A DNA stretch of 64,000 nt, from positions 1 to 64,000 of the forward strand of contig JAKPGY010000212.1 of the NCBI GenBank assembly GCA_029550685.1. The letters are read 5' to 3'. The stretch's first letter is position 1; the number at the start of each line of letters is the position of its first letter. Shown here one piece after another: positions 16,406 through 26,322 of this stretch. The notes under the pieces were generated by a model that saw only the letters and a program-made list of their open reading frames with translations, had not been told where the DNA came from and ran no database searches. This DNA comes from Bacillota bacterium (lineage in GTDB: Bacteria; Bacillota; Syntrophomonadia; Syntrophomonadales; Syntrophomonadaceae). Both the position numbers and the translations under genes were made by a program.

Positions 16406-19400
16406 ATGAACAAGAGTGCCATTCAGAAATATGCAGTCTGGGCGCGAAACGAGCTTATCGAACAGGTAAAGCAGCGTGCCTATCAATATGGGATAAGCGA
16501 CAAGGGTTATGGCGACGAAAACGCTAACGTTGTTGCCGGGCGAGTGCTCTCCAAAGAGGAGAAACGGCAGCGGCGTGAGTTTATTCAAAAGATAAAAGAA
16601 CAGGGCTATCAACAGGCAGTTGAGGAAGTGGCGTACACCTGGTTCAACCGCTTTATTGCCCTGCGCTTTATGGAAGTCAACGATTATCTGCCCACCCATG
16701 TTCGCGTGTTTTCGAGTGCCAACGGCGAGTTTAAGCCGGAGATTCTAAAAGAGGCCTTGCATATTGAGCTTGAGGGCTTGGATAAGGCGAAAGTATCCGA
16801 ACTTTTAAATGCCAGCAAAACAGAGGAACTTTACCGCTACCTCCTGCTGACCCAATGCAACGCCCTGCACGCCGCTCTGCCGGAAATGTTCGAGAAAATG
16901 GGAAGTTATACAGAAATGCTCCTGCCCAACAACATCTTGAAACCGGACGGGGTGCTGGGACGGCTGATAACGGATATACCAGAAGAAGATTGGCGTGACG
17001 CGGTGCAGATTATCGGTTGGATGTATCAGTATTACAACACCGAGCCGAAGCAGGCAGTTTTTGATGGGCTGAAAAAGAACATCAAGATTACAAAAGAAAA
17101 AATCCCCGCCGCGACACAACTTTTCACGCCGGCCTGGATTGTGCGGTATATGGTGGAAAACTCCCTGGGCCGCCTGTGGCTTGAATCTCACCCGAATAGT
17201 ACGTTAAAAGCCAACTGGAAATACTACGTCGACGAGGCTGAACAAACACCGGAGGTTGCAGAACAACTGCGCGTTTTGCGTGAACAATCGCCGGTGAAGT
17301 CACCGGAGGACATCAAGCTGATCGACCCGTGTATGGGAAGTGGCCACATATTGTTTTACGCCTTTGACGTGCTGATGCAGATTTACGAAAGTGAGGGCTA
17401 TAATGCCCGCGAATCTGCTAAGCTGATACTTGAAAAAAACCTCTACGGTCTGGAAATCGACCGCAGGGCGTGCCAGCTTGCCTATTTTGCGCTGATGATG
17501 AAAGCACGCCAGTATAACCGCCGTATTTTTACCGAGAATGTCAGGCCGCAGGTCTACCATCCGGCGGGCTGGAGCGACGGCGAGGAATATGGCTCACTTA
17601 TTAAAGTGGATGAGATCCCGCCAAAGCCGGAACCGCCGCAGGGCCAATTGACGATGTTTGATGATTACGAGCGCGACCTGCGCGTGTGGAACTTCAGGCG
17701 CCTGCTGGCGCAGAAGTATGATGTGGTTGTAACCAATCCGCCGTATATGGGGAATAAAGGGCTTAACGAAAAGCTGTCTGAATACTTACAGAAAAACTAT
17801 ACAGATTACAAAAGTGATACATTCTCAGCGTTTATTATTCGTTGTGGTGAAATGGCAAAACCAAGCGGTTTTGTTGGTATGTTTTCGCCGTATGTTTGGA
17901 TGTTTATTCAGAGCTACGAGAAACTCCGCAATAACCTTTATAATACGAAAAACATAACAACGCTGATACAATTTGAGTATTCGGCGTTTGAAGAAGCAAC
18001 GGTGCCTGTCTGTTCATTTGTATATCGCAATAAAAAGACATGTGAAAAAGGCGTTTATTTCAGGCTTGTTGACTACCGCGGCGGTATGGAAGTACAACGA
18101 CAAAAATACCTTGAAGCCTTAGAAAACCCGGATTGCGGTTTCTTCTACACTGCTAGTACAGAGAATTTCAAGAAGATACCCGGTAGTCCTGTGGCCTATT
18201 GGGTGAGTGATAAGATGTTGAGAGCATTTGAGGTTGGGAAAAGGATTGGCGACATAGGTATACCAAGACAGGGTTCGACACTTGGTGATAATGCGACTTT
18301 CATTCGATTTTGGTTTGAAGTAGTCGAGAACAGAAATAAATGGTTCAAGTGTATGAAAGGTGGTGAGTATAGGAGGTGGTATGGAAATTTACTATATTTA
18401 GTTGATTGGGAGAACAACGGTGCACGAGTGAAAGCTACGGGACGTGCTACCATACGGAGCGAAAACATGCTTTTTAAAGAAGGCGTAACATGGACTAATA
18501 TAACAAGTGGTCTGCAATCCTTTCGTATTATGGAGAAAGATTTTTTCTTTGAAAGCACTGGGACTGTTTGTTTTGTAAACAGCGAATTATTAAAGTATTT
18601 ACTTGGATTTCTTAACACACCTATTACTGAGTTTGTGGCAAAGTTATTAAATCCAACGCTTCATCTGCAATCGGGAGATGTTGCTAACATTCCATTAATA
18701 GTAAGTGATAAAGCCAAAAAATCAGTTGATGAAATTGTCACAGCCAACATCTCCCTATCCCGCTCTGATTGGGACTCCTTTGAAACCTCATGGGACTTCA
18801 AACGCCACCCCCTTATCAATGGCGAACGCACAGTCGCCAATGCTTACAGCAAATGGAAAGAAGAAGCAAATAATCGGTTCAACGCTCTCAAAGCCAATGA
18901 AGAAGAACTCAACCGCATCTTTATCGACATCTACGGTTTGCAGGACGAACTGACGCCTGAGGTTGAGGACAAGGACGTGACTGTCCACCGAATTTATGAT
19001 AATAAAGAGGACATACCCGAATCCATGGCGGGAAGTAAATACGCACTGACCAGGCAGGATGTTATCAAATCCTTTATCAGCTATGCCGTGGGTTGTATGT
19101 TCGGGCGGTATTCGCTTGATGTCGAGGGGCTTGCCTATGCGGGCGGCGAGTGGGATGAGGGAAAATATAAAACATTTATCCCCGACAAGGACAATGTTCT
19201 TCCCATCTGCGACGATGAGTACTTCGGTGATGACATCGTGGGGCGGTTTGTCGAGTTCGTTAAAGTCGTATACGGTGCTGAAACGTTGGAAGAAAACCTG
19301 AAATTCATCGCCGATGCTTTGGGCGGCAGGGGTACGCCCCGTGAGGTGATACGCAGCTATTTCTTGAATGACTTCTACAAAGACCACTGCAAGACATACA

Positions 19401-19759
19401 AGAAGCGCCCGATCTACTGGCTGTTTGACAGCGGCAAAAAGAACGGCTTCAAGGCGCTCATCTACTTGCACCGCTATACCCGTGACCTGCTGGCTAAACT
19501 GCGGACGGACTACGTCCATGAACAGCAGGAGCGTTACCGCACCCAGCTTTCCCACATTAACGCAGCTCTGAACGCTGCCAAAGGCGCGGAGCGTGCGCGT
19601 CTCTTAAAACAACAGAATAAGCTGACAGAGCAGTTAAAAGAAGTAGCTGTTTTTGAGGAAAAGGTACACCACCTTGCTGATCAAAAAATCGAGATTGACC
19701 TGGACGACGGCGTGAAAAAGAACTACGCGATTTTTGCCGACGTGCTGGCGAAGATATAG
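16406..19759 (+). CDS. pglX: BREX adenine-specific DNA methyltransferase PglX
   Basis: This 1117-residue protein is the BREX site-specific methyltransferase, which marks host DNA at N6-adenine and is needed for restriction of unmodified phage in type 1 systems. The SAM-binding motif DPCMGSGHILFYAF is near residue 307 and the catalytic NPPY motif (NPPYMGNKGL) near 444. A large C-terminal part (target recognition and coiled region) follows, with a helical stretch rich in Gln/Lys near the end. The ribosome site AAAGGAGG precedes the ATG. pglZ starts 9 bp after its stop. The recognition sequence cannot be inferred. No homopolymer or short-repeat tract that would suggest phase variation was seen in the gene. 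Confidence 0.95.
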   Translation: MNKSAIQKYAVWARNELIEQVKQRAYQYGISDKGYGDENANVVAGRVLSKEEKRQRREFIQKIKEQGYQQAVEEVAYTWFNRFIALRFMEVNDYLPTHVRVFSSANGEFKPEILKEALHIELEGLDKAKVSELLNASKTEELYRYLLLTQCNALHAALPEMFEKMGSYTEMLLPNNILKPDGVLGRLITDIPEEDWRDAVQIIGWMYQYYNTEPKQAVFDGLKKNIKITKEKIPAATQLFTPAWIVRYMVENSLGRLWLESHPNSTLKANWKYYVDEAEQTPEVAEQLRVLREQSPVKSPEDIKLIDPCMGSGHILFYAFDVLMQIYESEGYNARESAKLILEKNLYGLEIDRRACQLAYFALMMKARQYNRRIFTENVRPQVYHPAGWSDGEEYGSLIKVDEIPPKPEPPQGQLTMFDDYERDLRVWNFRRLLAQKYDVVVTNPPYMGNKGLNEKLSEYLQKNYTDYKSDTFSAFIIRCGEMAKPSGFVGMFSPYVWMFIQSYEKLRNNLYNTKNITTLIQFEYSAFEEATVPVCSFVYRNKKTCEKGVYFRLVDYRGGMEVQRQKYLEALENPDCGFFYTASTENFKKIPGSPVAYWVSDKMLRAFEVGKRIGDIGIPRQGSTLGDNATFIRFWFEVVENRNKWFKCMKGGEYRRWYGNLLYLVDWENNGARVKATGRATIRSENMLFKEGVTWTNITSGLQSFRIMEKDFFFESTGTVCFVNSELLKYLLGFLNTPITEFVAKLLNPTLHLQSGDVANIPLIVSDKAKKSVDEIVTANISLSRSDWDSFETSWDFKRHPLINGERTVANAYSKWKEEANNRFNALKANEEELNRIFIDIYGLQDELTPEVEDKDVTVHRIYDNKEDIPESMAGSKYALTRQDVIKSFISYAVGCMFGRYSLDVEGLAYAGGEWDEGKYKTFIPDKDNVLPICDDEYFGDDIVGRFVEFVKVVYGAETLEENLKFIADALGGRGTPREVIRSYFLNDFYKDHCKTYKKRPIYWLFDSGKKNGFKALIYLHRYTRDLLAKLRTDYVHEQQERYRTQLSHINAALNAAKGAERARLLKQQNKLTEQLKEVAVFEEKVHHLADQKIEIDLDDGVKKNYAIFADVLAKI

Positions 19760-19768
19760 GAGGACACT

Positions 19769-22360
19769 ATGCTGTCAGAAACGATTAAAAAAAGGCTCGT
19801 GGAACGGTTTGCCGCTCCTCTGCCTGAATTTCATAAACGTCGCATCGTCTTCTGGCGCGATGAGGACGGCGAATTCGCGGATGCGGTAGATGAACTCGAT
19901 CTCCCGGGAGTAAACATTGTCAAACTCACCGGTACGAACAACTTTGCCGTCAAGAAACTGCTCTCGTCAGACGACCTGACTGGTAACTACCTTATCTATG
20001 ACCCGCTGTCTTATGCGAAAGACCAAAAGGATGACTGGCTGCTTGATATAAAGTTATACAGCGAGGAATTCCGGGCCGACCTCGTGTCTTTGCAGATGGA
20101 GGAATTGTTTGTCGAACCGTCCTCAGCCATGCGGAAGACGATGAAACTATACGCCAAATTCCTCGGCAGCAAAGAACGCAGGGCCAGGATACGCCGTATC
20201 GGGCGCACCTACCAGACACCGCTCCAACTGCACATTGACATTATGGCAGTGCTTTGCGGGCTTAACGGCGGTTCGGCTCAGGATGTGATCATCGCTGTTC
20301 TGTCGGCAGGCCTGGATAAAGAAAGCAACGATGCGCTGATTAATATTGAGAAGTGCGGCAGCATCGAGGCATTCTGGCAACTTGTGTACAAGTACACCGG
20401 CTATAGCAACGCGGAAGATCGCCCGCTTTCCGACCTGGCTGCACATATTCTCATTTCTGCCCTAGCGCAGACGATGCCCATTTCTGCTTTGCGCGGCTTG
20501 GAGCGGTTTGTTTCCGATTCCCGCAAGGCCTACTGCTATCAGCTGGTCAACGAATGGCAGCGCAGCGACGGCAGCGGTGACTTAATTGAAATCTGCCGCC
20601 ATGTTGAACAAAAACTGCGCCTCCCTGACCGCTTTGACAAGACAGATATAAACATCCTGTTAAAGAGCGACACTTTCCCAGCAATCAATGAAAGCATACT
20701 TAAGCGGTTCTTTATTGAGATTGGCGAGAACGTCATTAAGGCGGAGGACATCATCAGTGTGGTGGAGAACCGCCGCACTGCGGCCTGGTACTCCCTGACG
20801 GCAGACTACTTCGAAAGCCTTTATTATATCGCCAGGATGCAGGAGTTCTACCTGGCGCATATCGACAGCTTCCATATCGTCGAGCCTGCGAAGATCTGGG
20901 AACTCTACACGGCTGGAGCTTACAGGATGGACAGGTATTACAGGCACTTCCATTTCCATTTCGGCAACACGTTGAGAAACCCGAATCCACTCTTGGAGGA
21001 CGCTTTGAAAAAATGTTCCGATGTGGTGGAAGGCTTGTACCGTGAATGGTTTTTGAAGCAACTCACCCAGGCCTGGACAACAGCCATAGAAGGCGACCTG
21101 GCTTCGCTTGGTTATGTTTCGGAAATAAACGAACAGCGCAGGTTCTACAGCCACTATGTATTACCGAACGTGAGCAAGGGTAACCGCGTGTTTGTGGTGA
21201 TATCAGATGGCTTGCGTTATGAGGTCGCTGCTGAACTCTCCGAGGCCCTTAACCATAATACCAGGGGCAGGGCGACGTTGGAGGCGGTGCAAGCGGTTTT
21301 TCCAAGCATTACGAAGTTTGGCATGGCAGCACTCCTGCCCGGTAGAGAAATATCGGTGAACGACAAAATAGAAGTGCTTGTTGATGGCAGCCCGACAGTC
21401 AGCACAGCGCATCGCGGCGCTATACTTAACGCTGCTAACCCTGGCAGTGTAGTCACCACCTACCAGGAACTTCTCCGGATGAAAAAACAGGAACGTCGTG
21501 AACTGATTGCCGGCAAGGAAATCGTCTATATCTATCACAACGCGATTGATACGACTGGCGATAAACAAGCCACAGAAACGAAGGTGTTCGAGGCTTGCAA
21601 TACGGCAATCGATGAATTGACCGCTGTTGTTAAAATTATCGTAAACGACATGAGCGGATCAAATATATTGATCACCGCCGATCATGGCTTCCTTTACACT
21701 TACAAACCGCTTGAAGAGAGCCAGAAAATCAGCCGCCAGACCTTTAAAGGCAAATTGTACGAGCTGGGCAGGCGTTACGCCCTTACTGCCATAGACACGA
21801 CCGCCGATTACCTGCTGCCTGTCAGGATGGACAGGACGTTCAGTGGTATTCCAATAAGAGGCTATGCGCCGCAGGATACTGTCCGCATCAAGGTTCAGGG
21901 CAGCGGTGAGAACTATGTCCATGGAGGCATCAGCCTGCAGGAGATGGTCGTACCTGTCATCGTCTATAAGGGTATGCGGACAGGCCAAAAAAATTATGTC
22001 CAGTTACAAAAACCCGGCCTTTCGCTCATATCCGAAAGCCGTAAGGTGACTAACATGTTGTTTTACCTCGACTTCCTGCAAAAGCAGCCAGTGGGTGACA
22101 AGGTGCAGCCGTGCCATTACAGGCTATACTTTACCGATGATGAGGGTAATCCTGTCAGCGATATTCAGACGGTTATTGCCGACAGGACCAGCGATAATGC
22201 TTCTGACCGTGTGTTCCGTGTAAGGTTTGCACTGAAGCAAATGCAATACAATCACAATAAGACTTATCGTCTTGTAATTGCCAATGACACCGATGCACCT
22301 GAAGAGGTCGAGTTTCGCATTGATATAGTTTTTGCGGATGATTTCGGCTTTGACCTGTAA
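19769..22360 (+). CDS. pglZ: BREX phosphatase-fold protein PglZ (type A)
   Basis: This 863-residue protein has an alkaline-phosphatase-superfamily domain and is one of the two hallmark genes of all BREX systems. Metal-site motifs are visible: FVVISDGLRYEVAAEL near residue 475-490 and LITADHGFLYTY near 633-645. The N-terminal 400 residues form a helical domain starting RRIVFWRDEDGEF, typical of BREX-1 PglZ. It lies 9 bp after pglX with AGGAGG upstream and 16 bp before brxL, so it is clearly co-transcribed with both. The frame is intact. Confidence 0.95.
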   Translation: MLSETIKKRLVERFAAPLPEFHKRRIVFWRDEDGEFADAVDELDLPGVNIVKLTGTNNFAVKKLLSSDDLTGNYLIYDPLSYAKDQKDDWLLDIKLYSEEFRADLVSLQMEELFVEPSSAMRKTMKLYAKFLGSKERRARIRRIGRTYQTPLQLHIDIMAVLCGLNGGSAQDVIIAVLSAGLDKESNDALINIEKCGSIEAFWQLVYKYTGYSNAEDRPLSDLAAHILISALAQTMPISALRGLERFVSDSRKAYCYQLVNEWQRSDGSGDLIEICRHVEQKLRLPDRFDKTDINILLKSDTFPAINESILKRFFIEIGENVIKAEDIISVVENRRTAAWYSLTADYFESLYYIARMQEFYLAHIDSFHIVEPAKIWELYTAGAYRMDRYYRHFHFHFGNTLRNPNPLLEDALKKCSDVVEGLYREWFLKQLTQAWTTAIEGDLASLGYVSEINEQRRFYSHYVLPNVSKGNRVFVVISDGLRYEVAAELSEALNHNTRGRATLEAVQAVFPSITKFGMAALLPGREISVNDKIEVLVDGSPTVSTAHRGAILNAANPGSVVTTYQELLRMKKQERRELIAGKEIVYIYHNAIDTTGDKQATETKVFEACNTAIDELTAVVKIIVNDMSGSNILITADHGFLYTYKPLEESQKISRQTFKGKLYELGRRYALTAIDTTADYLLPVRMDRTFSGIPIRGYAPQDTVRIKVQGSGENYVHGGISLQEMVVPVIVYKGMRTGQKNYVQLQKPGLSLISESRKVTNMLFYLDFLQKQPVGDKVQPCHYRLYFTDDEGNPVSDIQTVIADRTSDNASDRVFRVRFALKQMQYNHNKTYRLVIANDTDAPEEVEFRIDIVFADDFGFDL

Positions 22361-22376
22361 CAAGGAGGGCTATTCT

Positions 22377-24452
22377 ATGAACCTTGAACTGGCTCACTAC
22401 ATACCGGGAAAGGATGACCCTAATGAGGTTATCTACCGGAAACTGCGTGAGCACTTCGACGGCAGGATTGTTCGTAAAGATCTGACCAAGGCAATTAAGG
22501 AAGGTGCGAACGTTCCTGTATACGTCCTGGAGTTTTTACTTGGGCAGTATTGCAGTTCTGACGACCCGAGTATAATCGATGAAGGCATGAGAAATGTCAA
22601 GCGAATCCTTGCAGAGAACTTCGTGCGACCTGACGAAGCCCAGAAGGTGCTGTCCAATTTGCGTGAACGCGGCAGTTATACTATCATCGACCGTATAACC
22701 GTCAGCTTGAATATAAAACTCGACCGCTACGAAGCAGATTTTTCCAACCTTGGCCTGAGAAATATTCCCATATCGTCTGATTATGTATCAAAGTATGACC
22801 GCCTGCTCTGCGGCGGCATTTGGTGTATTGTGGGGCTTGAGTATGAGTACATCGAGGAAGACAAGAAATCTACGCCCATCCGTATAGTAAAACTAACGCC
22901 TATTCAGATGCCGCACATCGATTTGGACGAAATCAAGAACGGGCGCCGTGCCTTTACTAAGGATGAGTGGATAACTGTTCTGCTCCGTTCCACGGGAATA
23001 GAAGCAGACCGTTTCACCTACCGGGAGAAGTGGCTGCAGCTGGCCCGTATGCTTCCGCTCATCGAGAACAATTTCAACCTCTGCGAGCTGGGACCCCGCA
23101 GCACAGGCAAGTCGCACCTTTACAAAGAAATCTCGCCGAATAGTATCCTTATCTCCGGCGGTCAAACTACTGTCGCCAACCTCTTTTACAATATGGCTAC
23201 CAAGCAAGTCGGGCTTGTTGGCCTCTGGGACTGCGTTGCTTTTGACGAGGTAGCGGGTATTACCTTCAAGGACAAAGACGGCGTGCAAATTATGAAGGAC
23301 TATATGGCTTCCGGCTCCTTTGCCAGGGGTAAGGAGGAAAAAGCGGCGTCAGCTTCAATGGCTTTCGTAGGTAACATTAACCAGAGCGTGGATGTGCTGC
23401 TTAAGACTTCGCATTTGTTTGACCCGTTCCCCGAAGTGATGGCGTATGACACGGCATTTCTAGACCGCATGCACTGCTATATCCCGGGTTGGGAAATCCC
23501 GAAGTACCGGCCTGAATCGTTCACCAACGACTACGGCTTCATAACAGATTACCTTGCCGAATTTATGCGTGAAATGCGGAAAGTGACTTTCGGCGACTCT
23601 TTTGATAAATATTTCCGGCTTGGCACGAACCTAAACCAGCGTGACGTGATCGCCGTCCGCAAAATTGTGTCAGGCTTTACCAAACTGCTCTACCCTAACG
23701 GGGAATTTACCAAAGAAGACATAGAGGAGATCTTGGTCTTCGCCCTCGAAATGCGCCGCCGCGTAAAGGAACAATTAAAGAAAATCGGCGGTATGGAATT
23801 CTACGATGTGAACTTTTCCTATATTGACAACGAAACCTTTGAAGAGCGTTATGTTTCTGTGCCGGAACAGGGGAGCGGCAGGTTAATACCTGAAGGCTTG
23901 ACTAACCCCGGCAATGTCTATACCGTCTCGCAGGGTAAGAGCGGTATGATCGGGGTTTACCGCCTTGAAACGCAAATGCTCCCCGGCAACGGGAAGTTCG
24001 AACGTACGGGGCTGGGATCTGATCGTGACGCTAGAGAGGCAGCGAACACAGCATTCAACTACCTGAAAGCGAACGGCAGGCATATAAGCGCCTCCATCAG
24101 CACTACTACGAAGGACTATATTGTTAATTATCAAGACCTGAATGGTATCGGCATGACGAAGTACCTGACGCTGCCGACTTTGATTGCACTGGCATCCTGC
24201 GCCCTGGGCAAGCCGACGCTGTCAAGCCTAGCTGTACTGGGTGAAATCAGTATCAGCGGTACCATCCATAAGGTTGAGGAACTGGCGAGTGTGCTTCAAG
24301 TATGCCTTGACGCCGGAGCAAAGAAGGTACTGATACCAATAACGTCAGCACCAGAACTTGGAAGTGTGCCATCAGACCTAATTGGCGCATTCAGCCTGAT
24401 ATTTTACAGTACTCCGCAGGAAGCCGTGTTCAAGGCTCTGGGTGTGGAATAA
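22377..24452 (+). CDS. brxL: BREX protein BrxL (AAA+, Lon-like C-terminus)
   Basis: This 691-residue protein is the last core gene of type 1 BREX. I start at ATG 22377, behind AAGGAGG; an in-frame ATG at 22332 lies inside pglZ. Walker A is GPRSTGKSH near residue 238 and the Walker B-like block WDCVAFDEV is near 287. The C-terminal Lon-like fold (LTLPTLIALASCALGKPTLS, then GTIHKVEELASVL and KKVLIP) has no evident PSAG serine motif of Lon, so protease activity is doubtful. Structural work on BrxL has likened it to MCM-type ring motors. Stop is 42 bp before the next gene. Confidence 0.94.
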   Translation: MNLELAHYIPGKDDPNEVIYRKLREHFDGRIVRKDLTKAIKEGANVPVYVLEFLLGQYCSSDDPSIIDEGMRNVKRILAENFVRPDEAQKVLSNLRERGSYTIIDRITVSLNIKLDRYEADFSNLGLRNIPISSDYVSKYDRLLCGGIWCIVGLEYEYIEEDKKSTPIRIVKLTPIQMPHIDLDEIKNGRRAFTKDEWITVLLRSTGIEADRFTYREKWLQLARMLPLIENNFNLCELGPRSTGKSHLYKEISPNSILISGGQTTVANLFYNMATKQVGLVGLWDCVAFDEVAGITFKDKDGVQIMKDYMASGSFARGKEEKAASASMAFVGNINQSVDVLLKTSHLFDPFPEVMAYDTAFLDRMHCYIPGWEIPKYRPESFTNDYGFITDYLAEFMREMRKVTFGDSFDKYFRLGTNLNQRDVIAVRKIVSGFTKLLYPNGEFTKEDIEEILVFALEMRRRVKEQLKKIGGMEFYDVNFSYIDNETFEERYVSVPEQGSGRLIPEGLTNPGNVYTVSQGKSGMIGVYRLETQMLPGNGKFERTGLGSDRDAREAANTAFNYLKANGRHISASISTTTKDYIVNYQDLNGIGMTKYLTLPTLIALASCALGKPTLSSLAVLGEISISGTIHKVEELASVLQVCLDAGAKKVLIPITSAPELGSVPSDLIGAFSLIFYSTPQEAVFKALGVE

Positions 24453-24494
24453 GGATAATGCATTTTGTGCCGGAAGGGAAGTTAGGTTAATCTT

Positions 24495-25136
24495 ATGAAA
24501 GCTTATCAAATAAAAATAGAATTGGTAGGTTCTAAGCCTTTAATATGGAGAAGGGTAATTATCCCGGCGGATGTAACCTTCAGACGCCTGCATGACACAA
24601 TTCGGTTTTCTATGGGTTGGCAGGATTATCATCTTTATGAATTTGATTTCCCGCAAGAAAAACTCAGAATTACAAATGACGAAGAAGGATATGAAGAGTA
24701 TAAATGTTACTCTGCCAGATACAAAAACAAAAGGCTATTAGAGAAGGAAGATCCCCATGGTATTGTAGCCAGAATACTTGAAACAACTGTGAGGAAGCCC
24801 CAAACGGTAAAAATTGATAAGTATTTGGAAAAATATAAGACTATTAACTACGTTTATGATTTTGGTGATTATTGGAGACATAAAATTAAACTGGAAAAAA
24901 CCATTGAAGATTATGATTTTGGTTACCCTATAATACTTGCAGGTGCGGGCGCTTGTCCGCCGGAAGATGTAGGCGGTCTTAGCGGTTATAAAGAATTCCT
25001 TGAAGCGTGGCATGATCCTGAGCACCCTGAACATGAATTGATGCGGCAATGGGGAGAAGGCCAGCGTTACAAAGAATTTGACATTGACTTTAGGAATTAT
25101 TTGCTCAGAACATGCTTGAAAATCAAAAAAGTATAG
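24495..25136 (+). CDS. Plasmid pRiA4b ORF-3 family protein
   Basis: This 213-residue protein belongs to the pRiA4b ORF-3 / IS1096-passenger (TnpR-like) family. Visible family blocks are KPLIWRRVIIPADVTFRRLHDTI near the start, GWQDYHLYEF, NYVYDFGDYWRHKI near residue 118 and the closing PPEDVGGLSGYKEFLEAWHDPEHPEHE. Biochemical function is unknown; the family is often linked to mobile elements. It is 42 bp downstream of brxL but much more AT-rich than the BREX genes and has a weaker ribosome site, so it may be an independent arrival. A decayed relative lies at 29375-29499. Confidence 0.9.
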   Translation: MKAYQIKIELVGSKPLIWRRVIIPADVTFRRLHDTIRFSMGWQDYHLYEFDFPQEKLRITNDEEGYEEYKCYSARYKNKRLLEKEDPHGIVARILETTVRKPQTVKIDKYLEKYKTINYVYDFGDYWRHKIKLEKTIEDYDFGYPIILAGAGACPPEDVGGLSGYKEFLEAWHDPEHPEHELMRQWGEGQRYKEFDIDFRNYLLRTCLKIKKV

Positions 25137-25149
25137 TAGCGGGAGATTT

Positions 25150-25363
25150 CCAGTTTTAACGAGGTACAGCTTGCTGCTTTTTCTATAGATCTCGAGCATA
25201 GTAATCATGTTGATTATGAAATGTTGCCAGCTTTTATATTAATCCCTGCAAAAGATGTAGCCTGGCACTTTTTCAGCGTTTAATTGATAGATGGAGTTTT
25301 AGCAGTTGTGGCGGGAATATAAAACTCCGCCATTTCAGTGCCGGTTTTAACGGGGCAAGCTGA
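25150..25363. repeat. Two degenerate 24-bp direct repeats in the gap after the BREX region
   Basis: CCAGTTTTAACGAGGTACAG (from 25150) and CCGGTTTTAACGGGGCAAGC (from 25341) are similar 24-bp motifs about 190 bp apart. In IS21-like elements such repeats lie at the element ends, so these may be a remnant of one; no transposase is present. Nothing else recognisable is in the 307-bp gap. Inference is weak. Confidence 0.25.
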
Positions 25364-25443
25364 AAAGTCAGTACAATTGTTTAGTGGATGTTATAATAAT
25401 TAAGGAGTTGATTAGATTAGTACGCCGGCAAAGGAGCTAATCA

Positions 25444-26301
25444 ATGATGGAGTACCAGAGAACAGACTATCACGTTCACCCGGACTATTCAATAGATGCC
25501 TCCCCTGTTAAGATCAGGGAGTATTGTCAGAAAGCCTTGGAATTGGAACTTAGGGAAATTTGTTTCACTACCCATGTTGAACTGGATCCGGTACGCAGGG
25601 AAAAGGATAACTTTATTAATGTAAATGGAGAAAGGGTATCGGTTTTCGATTTTACCTGGCTGGATAACTACTTTGCAGAAATCACACGGGCCCAGGATGA
25701 GTTTAAGCATACAAATCTTAAAATAAAAGCTGGCATAGAAATAGGGTATAATCGGGGTTGTGAAGAGCATGTAGAAAAGATTGTCAACAATTATCCATTT
25801 GACTTTGTAATGGGCTCTATCCACTGCCTTGACCACATTGCCATTTCCTCTATGAAGGAAAGTCCCAGTTACTTTCAAAACAAAAGCTTAGCGGAATTAC
25901 GCACAGACTATTTCACCATCCTGCAGGAAGCAGTTAATACAGGGTTTTTTGACAGTATTGCCCATGTAGACCTCTACCTTCGTTATGGTATGAGGAATTA
26001 TGGACCCGAGGTGCTCACCATTCACCGGGGTGCTGTAGAGCCGATTTTCACGGAAATGGCCCGCAGGGGAATGGGGCTGGAAATTAACACTTCCAGCCGC
26101 CGTAGAGGGCTAAATGAGTTTCATCCCACAAGGGAGATTTTGGATTTGGCGGTGAAGTCAGGTATTAAAATTTTTACAGTGGGTTCTGATGCCCATTCCC
26201 TTGAAGACCTGGGCGGCCACATAGATGAAGCCCTGGAAATCCTGAAAGAATACAAACTGCGAAATCACGTTTTTACCCGCAGGCAGGCTATCCCGTTCTA
26301 A
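25444..26301 (+). CDS. PHP-family phosphatase (histidinol-phosphatase-like)
   Basis: This 285-residue protein is a PHP-domain metal-dependent phosphoesterase. The metal ligands appear as DYHVHPDYS (residues 8-16), the central Glu in KAGIEIGY and the His in MGSIHCLD, with SDAH near the C-terminus. Sequence style resembles HisJ-type histidinol phosphatases, which hydrolyse L-histidinol phosphate in histidine synthesis. No other his gene is nearby. It faces the inositol gene cluster convergently, so a role on an inositol phosphate is a possible alternative, though the genes are on opposite strands. AAGGAG is upstream. Confidence 0.8.
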   Translation: MMEYQRTDYHVHPDYSIDASPVKIREYCQKALELELREICFTTHVELDPVRREKDNFINVNGERVSVFDFTWLDNYFAEITRAQDEFKHTNLKIKAGIEIGYNRGCEEHVEKIVNNYPFDFVMGSIHCLDHIAISSMKESPSYFQNKSLAELRTDYFTILQEAVNTGFFDSIAHVDLYLRYGMRNYGPEVLTIHRGAVEPIFTEMARRGMGLEINTSSRRRGLNEFHPTREILDLAVKSGIKIFTVGSDAHSLEDLGGHIDEALEILKEYKLRNHVFTRRQAIPF

Positions 26302-26322
26302 CCTTTATATGGTTTGTCTTTG

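Noticed and set aside
18788-19555. 255-codon minus-strand frame inside pglX
   Set aside because: Antisense shadow of the PglX C-terminal coding sequence with no start signals.
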